Shown here piece after piece: positions 22,464 to 29,363 of a stretch of 29,589 nt of DNA. Positions within the stretch are counted from its first letter, which is position 1. Each line of letters starts with the position of its first letter. The DNA comes from an uncultured Oscillospiraceae bacterium. Its GTDB lineage: Bacteria > Bacillota_A > Clostridia > Oscillospirales > Acutalibacteraceae. The stretch is from the NCBI GenBank assembly GCA_910589395.1, contig CAJUTL010000013.1, positions 1 through 29,589 on the forward strand. The letters run 5' to 3'. The notes below the pieces were generated by a model, which saw nothing but the letters and a program-made list of their open reading frames with translations, did not search any database and had not been told where the DNA came from. Position numbers and translations under genes: made by a program.

Positions 22464-23792
22464 CTATTCCTTGTTATCCGATCTTTCCCGAATGATGAGC
22501 CGCACAGGGGTGCCCTCCAGGCCGAAGGTGTCCCGGATCCGATTGATGAGGTACCGCTGGTAGGAATAGTGAAACAACTCGTAGTCGTTGACAAAGCATA
22601 CGAAGGTGGGCGGGCAGGTAGAAGCCTGGGTCATATAAAAGATCTTCAGCCGGCGGCCCTTGTCTGTGGGGGGCTGCACTCTGGCGGTGGCCTGGGCCAG
22701 AATATCGTTTAAGGTGCCGGTGGTCACCCGCATGGCGTTGCTATGGGCGGCAAGCTTGATAAGCTCGAACATTTTATCCAGCCGCTGCCCCGTTTTGGCG
22801 GAAATAAAGAGAATGGGCGCATAGGACATAAAGGAAAAATCGTTTTCCAGTTTTTCCCGCATTTCCTGCATGGTTTTATCGTCTTTTTCCACGGCGTCCC
22901 ATTTATTGACGCAGATCACACAGCCCTTTCCCTCTTCGTGGGCAATGCCCGCCACCTTGGAATCCTGCTCGGTAAAGCCCACCTGGGCATCGATGAGGAT
23001 CAGGCACACATCCGCCCGCTTCACCGCCATTTCTGCCCGAAGATTGCTGTAGTGCTCTATAGCGTCCTCCACCTTGCTTTTTCTCCGCAGCCCGGCGGTA
23101 TCGATAAAGGTAAAGGTGCCGTGCTCATTCTGAATGGTGGTATCCACTGCGTCCCGGGTGGTTCCGGCAATATCGGAGACGATGCAGCGGTTCTCCCCCG
23201 CCACCTTGTTGACCAGAGAGGATTTTCCCACATTGGGCTTGCCGATCACGGCAACCTTGATACTATCTCCCTCTTCCTCTTCCTCCTGCTCTTCCGGCAA
23301 AAGCTCACATACCCGGTCCAACAGGTCTCCGGTGCCGTGGCCGTGGACGGAGGAGACCATCACGGGATCTCCCAGGCCCAGGTTGTAAAACTCGTAAAAC
23401 TCCGCGGGGGGCTCTCCCAGGCTGTCGCATTTATTGACGCACAGCACCACGGGAACGCCGCTTTTCAAAAGCATGGAGGCCACATCGGAATCCGTGGCGG
23501 TGATCCCGGAACGGATATCCGTGACCAGAATAATGGCGGCGGCGGAATCTATGGCGATCTGTGCCTGCTCCCGCATCTGGCTGAGGATCACGTCCTTGGA
23601 GGCGGGCTCAATGCCCCCGGTATCCACCAGGGAAAATTTCCTGCCGCACCATTCCGCTTCCCCGAAAACGCGGTCTCTTGTGACGCCGGGGGTATCGTCC
23701 ACAATGGACAGCCGCCTGCCGACGATCTTATTGAACAACGTGGACTTTCCCACATTGGGCCTGCCCACAATGGCAACGATTGGCTTCGCCAT
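22464..23792 (-). CDS. der: ribosome biogenesis GTPase Der (EngA)
   Basis: Der is a double-domain GTPase needed for 50S ribosome assembly. The 442-residue product has two G domains: GRPNVGKS (about residue 9), DTPGVTRD and the NKCD specificity motif in the first, then GKPNVGKS (about residue 183), DIAGTTRDA, DTAGL and NKWD in the second, followed by the C-terminal KH-like domain with PTFVCFVND and LINRIRDTFGLEGTPVR. Length is normal. The ATG at 23792 has AGGAGG 7 bases upstream; a longer start at 23825 is not supported. It is followed by plsY. Upstream lie about 600 bases of repeats separating it from the DUF512 gene. Confidence 0.96.
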   Translation of the reverse strand: MAKPIVAIVGRPNVGKSTLFNKIVGRRLSIVDDTPGVTRDRVFGEAEWCGRKFSLVDTGGIEPASKDVILSQMREQAQIAIDSAAAIILVTDIRSGITATDSDVASMLLKSGVPVVLCVNKCDSLGEPPAEFYEFYNLGLGDPVMVSSVHGHGTGDLLDRVCELLPEEQEEEEEGDSIKVAVIGKPNVGKSSLVNKVAGENRCIVSDIAGTTRDAVDTTIQNEHGTFTFIDTAGLRRKSKVEDAIEHYSNLRAEMAVKRADVCLILIDAQVGFTEQDSKVAGIAHEEGKGCVICVNKWDAVEKDDKTMQEMREKLENDFSFMSYAPILFISAKTGQRLDKMFELIKLAAHSNAMRVTTGTLNDILAQATARVQPPTDKGRRLKIFYMTQASTCPPTFVCFVNDYELFHYSYQRYLINRIRDTFGLEGTPVRLIIRERSDNKE

Positions 23793-24006
23793 ATACGCTC
23801 CTCCTTTTAAGCCTTTCTCTGACAACTAACTTCTTGCGCCTGATCATCGTAAGGGTATTATCATCGGTTGGATATTGTCCTGCTGCCCGCTATCTGATAA
23901 ATTGGAATTTGCAGCTGCGCTGCGGGCGCTCGTGAAGCTGCTTGGCACAAAAAACCGGTTTCTGGCCCGACCATTAGCAATCCCCTAAATTGGAATTTAG
24001 CACATA
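23793..24006. other. gene-free region upstream of der with repeat connectors
   Basis: No gene is supported. It contains a variant of the TTGTTAG motif (23811-23830, with AGTTAGTTGTCAGAGAAAGGC on the minus strand) and two AAATTGGAATTT connectors (23899-23911 and 23986-23999 approximately). No convincing der promoter was found in it. Confidence 0.5.
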
Positions 24007-24163
24007 CCCTTGGCTCCCTGAAAGGGGAGTTGTCACGGCGGAGCCGTGACTGAGAGGTTTTGGCCAGAGAGACGGAAATTTAGGTTCTATGCAGCTTCTC
24101 AGTGATCTGGAACCCCTCTGATGGCTTTACGGCCGTCACCTCCCCTTTTAGGGGAGGCAAGGG
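24007..24163. repeat. MITE-like foldback element
   Basis: The ends CCCTTGGCTCCCTGAAAGGG (24007) and CCCCTTTTAGGGGAGGCAAGGG minus its first bases (to 24163) are imperfect inverted repeats about 54 bases long, separated by about 50 bases. It has no coding capacity and is bordered by an AAATTGGAATTT connector. This is the structure of a small non-autonomous foldback; only one copy is in the window. Confidence 0.7.
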
Positions 24164-24219
24164 TTTTCTGTGTTTCTTTCGTTCGCTGAACTGTCATTTA
24201 CCGGCTTGCTTATAGTCGG

Positions 24220-24373
24220 GTCAGAAAGTATTCTCCCGCACCGAGCAGGGACACGAGTGCCCGCGGCGGCTCGCCGCTAAACTATCATTTACCGCCCTGT
24301 CTCTTGCCCTTTTTTCATTACGCCGAAAGCGCCACCGCCGTCTAGTATCCAGCATCTAGTATCCAGCATCTAA
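24220..24373 (+). repeat. composite repeat B, copy 2
   Basis: GTCAGAAAGTATTCTCCCG, CCGAGCAGGG and GCCCGCGGCGG are followed about 90 bases later by CCGTCTAGTATCCAGCATCT, in the same order and spacing as 18573-18718. A further TAGTATCCAGCATCTA lies at its end, about 15 bases before the DUF512 stop. Confidence 0.7.
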
Positions 24374-24379
24374 AACAAT

Positions 24380-24397
24380 GCCCTTCTCTAACAACTA
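24380..24397 (-). repeat. TTGTTAG/AGAAGGGC motif at the DUF512 stop codon
   Basis: On the minus strand TAGTTGTTAGAGAAGGGC. The second TAG is the stop codon of the upstream gene, and the motif encodes its last residues (Ser-Cys). Confidence 0.7.
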
Positions 24398-25749
24398 CTC
24401 TCCCAGCTCCCCATTTCATAGGGGTTCTGCCTGCCGCCCACCGGGGCTTCTTTTCCCAAAAGCGCCGCAAGCATAGCTTCCCCGGAATTCATAAATTTTC
24501 TCACGGGAGCTCCCAGGGCCTCGCTGAGCTCAGAAAGGGTCATGTCGTCCAGAAAAACGTCTTCGTCCGCCCGAAGCATATTGGAAACGATGAGCACCTC
24601 GTCTCCCAGCTTTTTGCCCTTCAGGGCCTTTACAAGATCCTGCCCGGTGAGAAGGCCGGTCACGTTTACCGAGCCGCCGAAAAAATCATTGCGGACGGGC
24701 AGAAGGTTTACAGTTAAATTATGGCATTTCTCACGCAATCCGTCAAGCATGGAATTGAGAAATTCGTAGCCGCATTCTCCGGTAGGTACGGTAACGGTGC
24801 GGGGCTCATGAGAAGGCTCCGCTTCCTCCAGGGCCCAGTTGAATTCATCCTCCAGGTCCCGCAGCATGCCCACGCCGTTTTCGATTTGGGGAAAATCCTC
24901 GTAAAATTCCAGGGGCGGCAAAGGCCGCCCGGCCAAAAGATACAGCTCGTCAGAGCCGTACACCGTGCGGCTGCCCCGCTCCCGTAAAAATTTTTCTCCG
25001 TACCGCTCTAAAAGCTCCAGCGCTTCTCCGGCGGTTTCCTTCGTATAGGAGGTCAAGGGAAAAAGGCCCTCCCGATAGCGGGTCAAACCCACGGGAACGC
25101 AGGCCACGCTTTGCAGGCTTTCTCCCAGGCTGTAAAGCTTTTCCAGCGTGAACTCCAGCTCCGCGCCGTCATTGATACCAGGGCACAGCACGATCTGGCA
25201 GTTCAGCCTGATCCCGCCCTCTGCCAGCCGGTACAGGTGCCGCAGGGAATCCCCGGCAAAGCGGTTGTTCATCATTTTGCAACGCAGCTCCGGGTTCATG
25301 GTATGAACGGACACATTGATGGGGCTGACGCGCATTTTCAAAATGCGGTCCACTTCCCGGTCATCAATATTTGTGAGAGTGATATAATTGCCGAACAGAA
25401 AGGAAAGGCGGTCGTCGTCGTCCTTAAAGTAGAGGGTTTCCCGCATTCCCCTGGGAAGCTGGTCGATAAAGCAGAACACGCATTTGTTCCGGCAGGAGCG
25501 TTCCCTGTCCATGAGATAGGTTTCAAATTCCAGCCCCAGCTCCGCGTACTGGGGTTTATGAAGCTCCGCGGAATACTCCCTTCCCCCGCGGGATAACCGC
25601 AGCTTTAAGTCCCGCTCGGTTTCCAGAAAGCGGTAATCCAGTACATCGGTGACCTCCTGGCCGTTGATGGAAAGCAGCAGATCGCCCGGCAAAATTCCCA
25701 ATGCCTGAGCTCTGCCGCCCTGTTTGACCCCCTCAATTTTTACAGACAT
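24388..25749 (-). CDS. DUF512 radical SAM protein with N-terminal PDZ domain
   Basis: The 453-residue protein starts with a PDZ-like domain (about 1-65, GGRAQALGILPGDLLLSING), then a radical SAM-type cluster motif CRNKCVFCFIDQLPRGMR (about residues 86-93, C-x3-C-x2-C) and a barrel with NVSVHTMNPELR and LNCQIVLCPGIND. The C-terminal DUF512 region includes VTVPTGECGYEFL and VNVTGLLTGQDL. This architecture is widespread in Clostridia beside der, as here, but its substrate is not established as far as I know. AAAGGAG lies about 10 bases before the ATG. The final residues are encoded by a short intergenic repeat, so the original end may have differed. It lies downstream of an rpmF terminator. Confidence 0.9.
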   Translation of the reverse strand: MSVKIEGVKQGGRAQALGILPGDLLLSINGQEVTDVLDYRFLETERDLKLRLSRGGREYSAELHKPQYAELGLEFETYLMDRERSCRNKCVFCFIDQLPRGMRETLYFKDDDDRLSFLFGNYITLTNIDDREVDRILKMRVSPINVSVHTMNPELRCKMMNNRFAGDSLRHLYRLAEGGIRLNCQIVLCPGINDGAELEFTLEKLYSLGESLQSVACVPVGLTRYREGLFPLTSYTKETAGEALELLERYGEKFLRERGSRTVYGSDELYLLAGRPLPPLEFYEDFPQIENGVGMLRDLEDEFNWALEEAEPSHEPRTVTVPTGECGYEFLNSMLDGLREKCHNLTVNLLPVRNDFFGGSVNVTGLLTGQDLVKALKGKKLGDEVLIVSNMLRADEDVFLDDMTLSELSEALGAPVRKFMNSGEAMLAALLGKEAPVGGRQNPYEMGSWESSC

Positions 25750-25781
25750 TCTGCTTGCTCTCCTTTCTTTGCCGCATGAGA

Positions 25782-25811
25782 AAAGGGGAACGCTGTCCGC
25801 GTTCCCCTTTG
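25782..25811 (-). terminator. rpmF terminator
   Basis: AAAGGGGAACGC and its complement GCGTTCCCCTTT form a 12-base stem with a 5-base loop; the minus strand continues TTTTC. It lies 16 bases after the rpmF stop and 33 bases before DUF512, which has no obvious promoter of its own. Confidence 0.8.
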
Positions 25812-25826
25812 ATTTTCAGAATAAAC

Positions 25827-26009
25827 TTACGCTTCCTTCTTTACGACCTGACGGCCATTGTAATAGCCGCAGATGCCGCAGACACGATGAGGTGTTTTGT
25901 ACTCTCCGCACTGGGGGCATCTCATCAGCGCGGGAGCCTGAAGCTTCCACACATTGGAACGTCTCTTATTCTGTCTGGCGCTGGATACTTTACCCTTGGG
26001 TACTGCCAT
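25827..26009 (-). CDS. rpmF: 50S ribosomal protein bL32
   Basis: The 60-residue product begins MAVPKGKVSSARQNKRRS and carries two cysteine pairs, CPQC and CGIC, about 12 residues apart. This is the zinc-ribbon (C+) form of L32; organisms with zinc-independent paralogues lack these residues. AAGGAGGT lies 6 bases before the ATG, a very strong site suited to a ribosomal protein. It is 79 bases after the DUF177 gene, the usual conserved neighbour, and shares its perfect promoter. Confidence 0.97.
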   Translation of the reverse strand: MAVPKGKVSSARQNKRRSNVWKLQAPALMRCPQCGEYKTPHRVCGICGYYNGRQVVKKEA

Positions 26010-26088
26010 GGTAGCACCTCCTTAATTTTTGTCTTATTTTCCATGCCGTAAAAATCACGGTTTCGTAACTGATACGGTTTTTCACACA

Positions 26089-26577
26089 TTAAAGCAGGCT
26101 TTTCAGCACTTCCAGCCTGGGGTCGATCTCTTTGCGATCACAGCCGCAATCGCCCTCGTTCAGGTTCTTTCCGCACTTGGGACACAGGCCCTTGCAATCG
26201 GGAGAGCACAGGTATTTGCTGGGCAGATCCAGCAAGATATCCTCTCGAAGCAGCTCGTCCAGGTCCAGCCGACCATCGGCGACCACTACGAAGGTATCGT
26301 CGTCCTGCTCCTCATTCAATTCGGAAACAAGGACGTGGGAAAACCTCCGGTTCCATTCCCGGCTGGTCACTTCTCCACAGCGGTCACAGGGCATTACAGT
26401 GGTATACAGCAGCTCTGTATCGAGCAATACCGAACCGGCGTTTCCCTTGAAAGAGGCCTTCACCCTCACAGGCGCACAAAACGGCTTGACACCGCCCAAT
26501 TCCACCCTGGAAAGATCCAGCGCGTACTCCATGGTATCGCTTTGACCCAGGAAAAACCTTTTCAAATCTACTATCAT
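26089..26577 (-). CDS. DUF177 (YceD-like) protein
   Basis: The 162-residue product begins MIVDLKRFFLGQSDTM and is a YceD/DUF177 member. It has the family core LLYTTVMPCDRCGEV, an acidic middle (ELNEEQDDDTF) and the C-terminal segment LDLDELLREDILLDLPSK followed by cysteine clusters CSPDCKGLCPKCGKN and GDCGCD, which probably bind zinc. The family is known to be linked to 23S rRNA or ribosome assembly and nearly always precedes rpmF, as it does here. The ATG at 26577 has GAGG 5 bases upstream, and the promoter lies 25 bases upstream, ruling out the longer frame to 26721. Confidence 0.9.
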   Translation of the reverse strand: MIVDLKRFFLGQSDTMEYALDLSRVELGGVKPFCAPVRVKASFKGNAGSVLLDTELLYTTVMPCDRCGEVTSREWNRRFSHVLVSELNEEQDDDTFVVVADGRLDLDELLREDILLDLPSKYLCSPDCKGLCPKCGKNLNEGDCGCDRKEIDPRLEVLKSLL

Positions 26578-26601
26578 AGCCACCTCATGCCGTACTGATA
26601 C

Positions 26602-26630
26602 ATTATACTGACCGCACCGGGCTTTGTCAA
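26602..26630 (-). promoter_or_regulatory. perfect consensus promoter of the DUF177-rpmF unit
   Basis: On the minus strand TTGACA (26630-26625), 17 bases, TATAAT (26607-26602): both hexamers are exact. The predicted leader to the ATG at 26577 is under 20 bases. The strength fits a ribosomal protein unit. Confidence 0.9.
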
Positions 26631-26685
26631 GCTTTTTTCCGGCACGCTTTTCCAAAAAAAAGAGATTTTTCAAGAAAACACAAAA

Positions 26686-26702
26686 GGCGGCTTTTCGCCG
26701 CC
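26686..26702 (-). terminator. terminator after the P-loop gene
   Basis: GGCGGC/GCCGCC with a five-base loop, followed by TTTTGTGTTTTC on the minus strand. It lies 25 bases after the stop of the P-loop gene and upstream of the DUF177 promoter. Confidence 0.75.
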
Positions 26703-26727
26703 CCTTGTAAACTGCAAACACAAGCTC

Positions 26728-27141
26728 TTACTTCAAGATGTACTCAGCGGCAACAGCGGGGATCTCCTCATCGGCGGCGGAAATGGAAAGGCAGAAATTG
26801 GTATCGGCCGCCTTGCTCAGCTTTTCCAGCTCGGGAATAATGGTCTCCAGCGCTTCCGCGCCGCTTCCGGTGATCTTCAGGGTGGAATCCACAAAGATAT
26901 CGGTCACGTCATAGTTACCGGCGCAAATGCCGCTGAGGAAGCCGCACAGGGCGTCAACGCCCTTGACATCATAGGCGTCGGAATCCACCAGACGCGCGGC
27001 GTGAGAAATATCATAGGTCAGCTTCTGGCCTTTTTCGATGACCACCACGTTGCCCTGGGTTTTCTCCAGAGCGGCGCCCACCAGCTCGATCAGCTTTTTG
27101 GTTTTGCCAGAGCCTTTTTTTCCAGTCAAAAGAGTAATCAC
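26728..27141 (-). CDS. small P-loop protein of unknown function
   Basis: The 137-residue product carries a Walker A motif GKKGSGKTKK at residues 7-16 and a Walker B-like strand VTDIFVDSTLKI near residue 85. The short KGQKLTYDISHAARLVD segment between them could be a helicase-like or adenylate-kinase-like insert. It lacks recognisable DNA-binding or membrane parts and is much shorter than ordinary P-loop ATPases. Proteins of this size are sometimes annotated as PilT-like in related genomes, but no pilus genes are near. The start is GTG (27141-27139) with AAAGGAG 9 bases upstream. It lies downstream of pgi on the same strand, with its own terminator. I do not know its function. Confidence 0.7.
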   Translation of the reverse strand: MITLLTGKKGSGKTKKLIELVGAALEKTQGNVVVIEKGQKLTYDISHAARLVDSDAYDVKGVDALCGFLSGICAGNYDVTDIFVDSTLKITGSGAEALETIIPELEKLSKAADTNFCLSISAADEEIPAVAAEYILK

Positions 27142-27266
27142 GGTTCAGCTCTCCTTTATTTTTTATTCCGTCCGGGAAGGACGGGAAACCGCCCAAAGGA
27201 CGGGGATTTCCGTATTTTTCGTGCTCATTTGGCAGCCTGTCCGGGCTTTCCCGCCAAAAGCGGTTT

Positions 27267-28607
27267 TTACTTGGCAAGCCTTGCTTCCAGCGCCGCCTTG
27301 GCCTCCTCATTTCCAGGCTTACCCAGCAGGGCAAACATGTTCTTTTTATAGCTTTCCACACCGGGCTGATCGAAGGGATTTACCCCCAGCAGATAGCCGG
27401 AAATGGCACATGCCTTTTCGAAGAAATAAATGATCTGCCCCAGGGTGTCCTCGCTGAAATCAGGAGCGTGGAGCACCACATTGGGAACGCCGCCGTCGTT
27501 GTGGGCCAAAACCGTGCCCTGGAAGGCCTTTTCATTGACAAAGGCCATGGTGCGCCCTTCCAGATAATTCAGGCCGTCCACATTCTCAGGGTCATTCCCC
27601 AGCGTGATCTCATATTTCGGCTTGTCAATGAGCATGACCGTTTCAAACAGGGTGCGTCTGCCGTCCTGCAAATACTGACCCATGGAATGAAGGTCGGTGG
27701 AGAACACCACAGAGGCCGGGAACAATCCCTTTTGATCCTTGCCCTCGCTTTCTCCGAACAGCTGCTTCCACCACTCGTTCATCATGGTATAGCAGGGTTC
27801 ATAGCTTACCATGACCTCGGTGGATCTTCCCTTGCGGTAAAGGATATTGCGAATGGCGGCATATTTGTAGCAATCATTTTTCTCCAGAGAGGGTTCGCTG
27901 TAAAGCGCCGCCGCTTTCGCCGCGCCGGCCATCAGCGCGTCGATATCCGCGCCGGCCACGGCAATGGGCAGAAGGCCCACAGCGGTAAGCACGGAATAGC
28001 GGCCGCCCACATCGTCCGGCACCACAAAGGTCTCATAGCCTTCTTTATCGGCCAGCTGCTTTAAGGTGCCCTTCTGCCGGTCGGTGGTGCAGAAAATTCT
28101 TTCCCGCGCCCCATCTTTTCCATACTTTTTCTCCAGAAGCTCCCGGAACACCCGGAACGCGATGGCGGGCTCCGTGGTGGTGCCGGATTTGGAGATCATG
28201 TTGATGGAAATATCCTTTCCCTCGCAGATGGAAACCAGCTCAGCAAGGGCGGTGGAGCTGATGCTGTTTCCGGCATAATAAATATCCGGCGTGTCTTTTT
28301 TCAGGTCGTTATAATGATCCGATTTCAAAAACTCAATGGCGGCCCTGGCGCCCAGATAGGAGCCGCCGATGCCGATCACTACAAACACATCGGAATTTTC
28401 CTTCACTCGCCTGGCAGCGGCTTTGATCCGCTGAAATTCTTCTTTATCATAGTCTGTAGGCAAAGTGACCCAACCGGTAAAATCTCCGCCGGGCCCTTTG
28501 CCGGAGGTCAGCAGCTCATGGGCAGCCTGCAACTGCGGCGCAATGCTCTCATACTCGTGATCGGAAATAAAGCTTTTCAAGTAACCGTCGTTCAGCTTCA
28601 AGGGCAT
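27267..28607 (-). CDS. pgi: glucose-6-phosphate isomerase
   Basis: Pgi interconverts glucose-6-phosphate and fructose-6-phosphate in glycolysis; fructose-6-phosphate also feeds GlmS, encoded elsewhere in this window. The 446-residue product is of the shorter bacterial type. It shows FVVIGIGGSYLGARAA, SKSGTTTEPA, the PGI signature DDVGGRYSVLTAVGLLP, catalytic-region NDGGVPNV, and the second signature LLGVNPFDQPGVESYKK. AAAAAGGAG lies about 10 bases before the ATG. A good promoter lies about 145 bases upstream, and the P-loop gene follows after 125 bases. Confidence 0.96.
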   Translation of the reverse strand: MPLKLNDGYLKSFISDHEYESIAPQLQAAHELLTSGKGPGGDFTGWVTLPTDYDKEEFQRIKAAARRVKENSDVFVVIGIGGSYLGARAAIEFLKSDHYNDLKKDTPDIYYAGNSISSTALAELVSICEGKDISINMISKSGTTTEPAIAFRVFRELLEKKYGKDGARERIFCTTDRQKGTLKQLADKEGYETFVVPDDVGGRYSVLTAVGLLPIAVAGADIDALMAGAAKAAALYSEPSLEKNDCYKYAAIRNILYRKGRSTEVMVSYEPCYTMMNEWWKQLFGESEGKDQKGLFPASVVFSTDLHSMGQYLQDGRRTLFETVMLIDKPKYEITLGNDPENVDGLNYLEGRTMAFVNEKAFQGTVLAHNDGGVPNVVLHAPDFSEDTLGQIIYFFEKACAISGYLLGVNPFDQPGVESYKKNMFALLGKPGNEEAKAALEARLAK

Positions 28608-28752
28608 CTAAAAAGCACTCCTTTTTCCCAGCTTGACGGCAGGTGTTTTTCCCGTTGGATCCGGGCCGTTTCCGCAAAGCGTGAAGAAAAACTCCACCCG
28701 ATAAAACAAGACTCCGAATCAAAGCCGTCAGGCTCACTCTTTCTTTGTTTCT

Positions 28753-28781
28753 ATCATACAATACTTCCCAAAAATTTGCAA
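28753..28781 (-). promoter_or_regulatory. pgi promoter
   Basis: On the minus strand TTGCAA (28781-28776) and TATGAT (28758-28753) are separated by 17 bases. The predicted leader is about 140 bases, with no recognised element. Confidence 0.7.
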
Positions 28782-28802
28782 GCTAACATTTCCAGAAACC
28801 TC

Positions 28803-28920
28803 TAAAAACTCCTGCCGCGCGGCAGCGGCAAAGCCTTCCTTCGGCTTTTTCCCTGGAAAGCCCCGGAACATGCGCGCGTTCCGGCACATTTTGCGGGGCA
28901 TTCAAAAATGCTTTCATGCC
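28803..28920. other. structured gene-free segment before an orphan terminator
   Basis: Successive hairpins: TGCCGCGCGGCA; AAAGCC/GGCTTT followed by Ts; and a nested stem, GCCCC/GGGGC around CCGGAAC/GTTCCGG. No ORF is supported. With the strong terminator immediately after it, this could be a small RNA on the plus strand, but no good promoter was found and no known RNA family is recognised. Confidence 0.35.
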
Positions 28921-28921
28921 G

Positions 28922-28966
28922 AAAAAGACTGCCGCAAAATGATACACTTCTTGCGGCAGTCTTTTT
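28922..28966. terminator. strong bidirectional terminator without an adjacent gene
   Basis: AAAAAGACTGCCGCAA pairs perfectly with TTGCGGCAGTCTTTTT (28951-28966) across a 13-base loop. T and A runs flank both sides. The nearest gene, pgi, points away, so it would end either the structured segment to its left or a minus-strand gene beyond the window. Confidence 0.85.
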
Positions 28967-28970
28967 ATTT

Positions 28971-29030
28971 AGATGCTGGACACTAGATGGTGGTGGCGCT
29001 GCTGCGCAGCGCCATTAGAAAAGGGCCGCA
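28971..29030 (-). repeat. composite repeat B, partial copy in reverse orientation
   Basis: AGATGCTGGACACTAGATGG followed by TGGTGGCGCT and AAAAGGG is the reverse complement of the second half of repeat B. The first half is missing. Confidence 0.6.
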
Positions 29031-29123
29031 TATAATGAGGAATGAGGAATTAGTAATTAGCAATTAAGGGCAAGGACGTAGTTCGCTAAATTAAAATTTG
29101 GCGCTTATCCTCTCGCTCTCCAC

Positions 29124-29241
29124 CCTGTCATTCTGAGCAAAAGGAAAGCAAGCTTTGCTGCCGCGAAGAATCTCGTCCTTGGGTCTTTTTGAAGGGCTTT
29201 AAGGGCGAGATTCTTCGTTGCTATGCTCCTCAGAATGACAA
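29124..29241 (+). repeat. foldback repeat A, copy 2 with an internal insertion
   Basis: CCTGTCATTCTGAGC opens the left arm and CTCAGAATGACA closes the right arm. The left arm carries an extra stretch of about 22 bases (around 29142-29163) absent from the other copies. A connector AAATTAAAATTTGGCGC precedes it. Confidence 0.75.
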
Positions 29242-29267
29242 TGGGGAATCGTTCGCTAATTCCAGGG

Positions 29268-29315
29268 AATGAAGAGCGGGATTCTTCGTCACGTTGCTCC
29301 TCAGAATGACAGGAG
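29268..29315 (+). repeat. foldback repeat A, half copy
   Basis: Only the right arm is present: GGGATTCTTCGTCACGTTGC, CTCAGAATGACAGGAG. The left arm is missing, so this copy cannot fold alone. Confidence 0.7.
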
Positions 29316-29363
29316 AGAACTAGTCGCTAAATTGGAATTTACCGGTTATCCACTCACCTCCCT

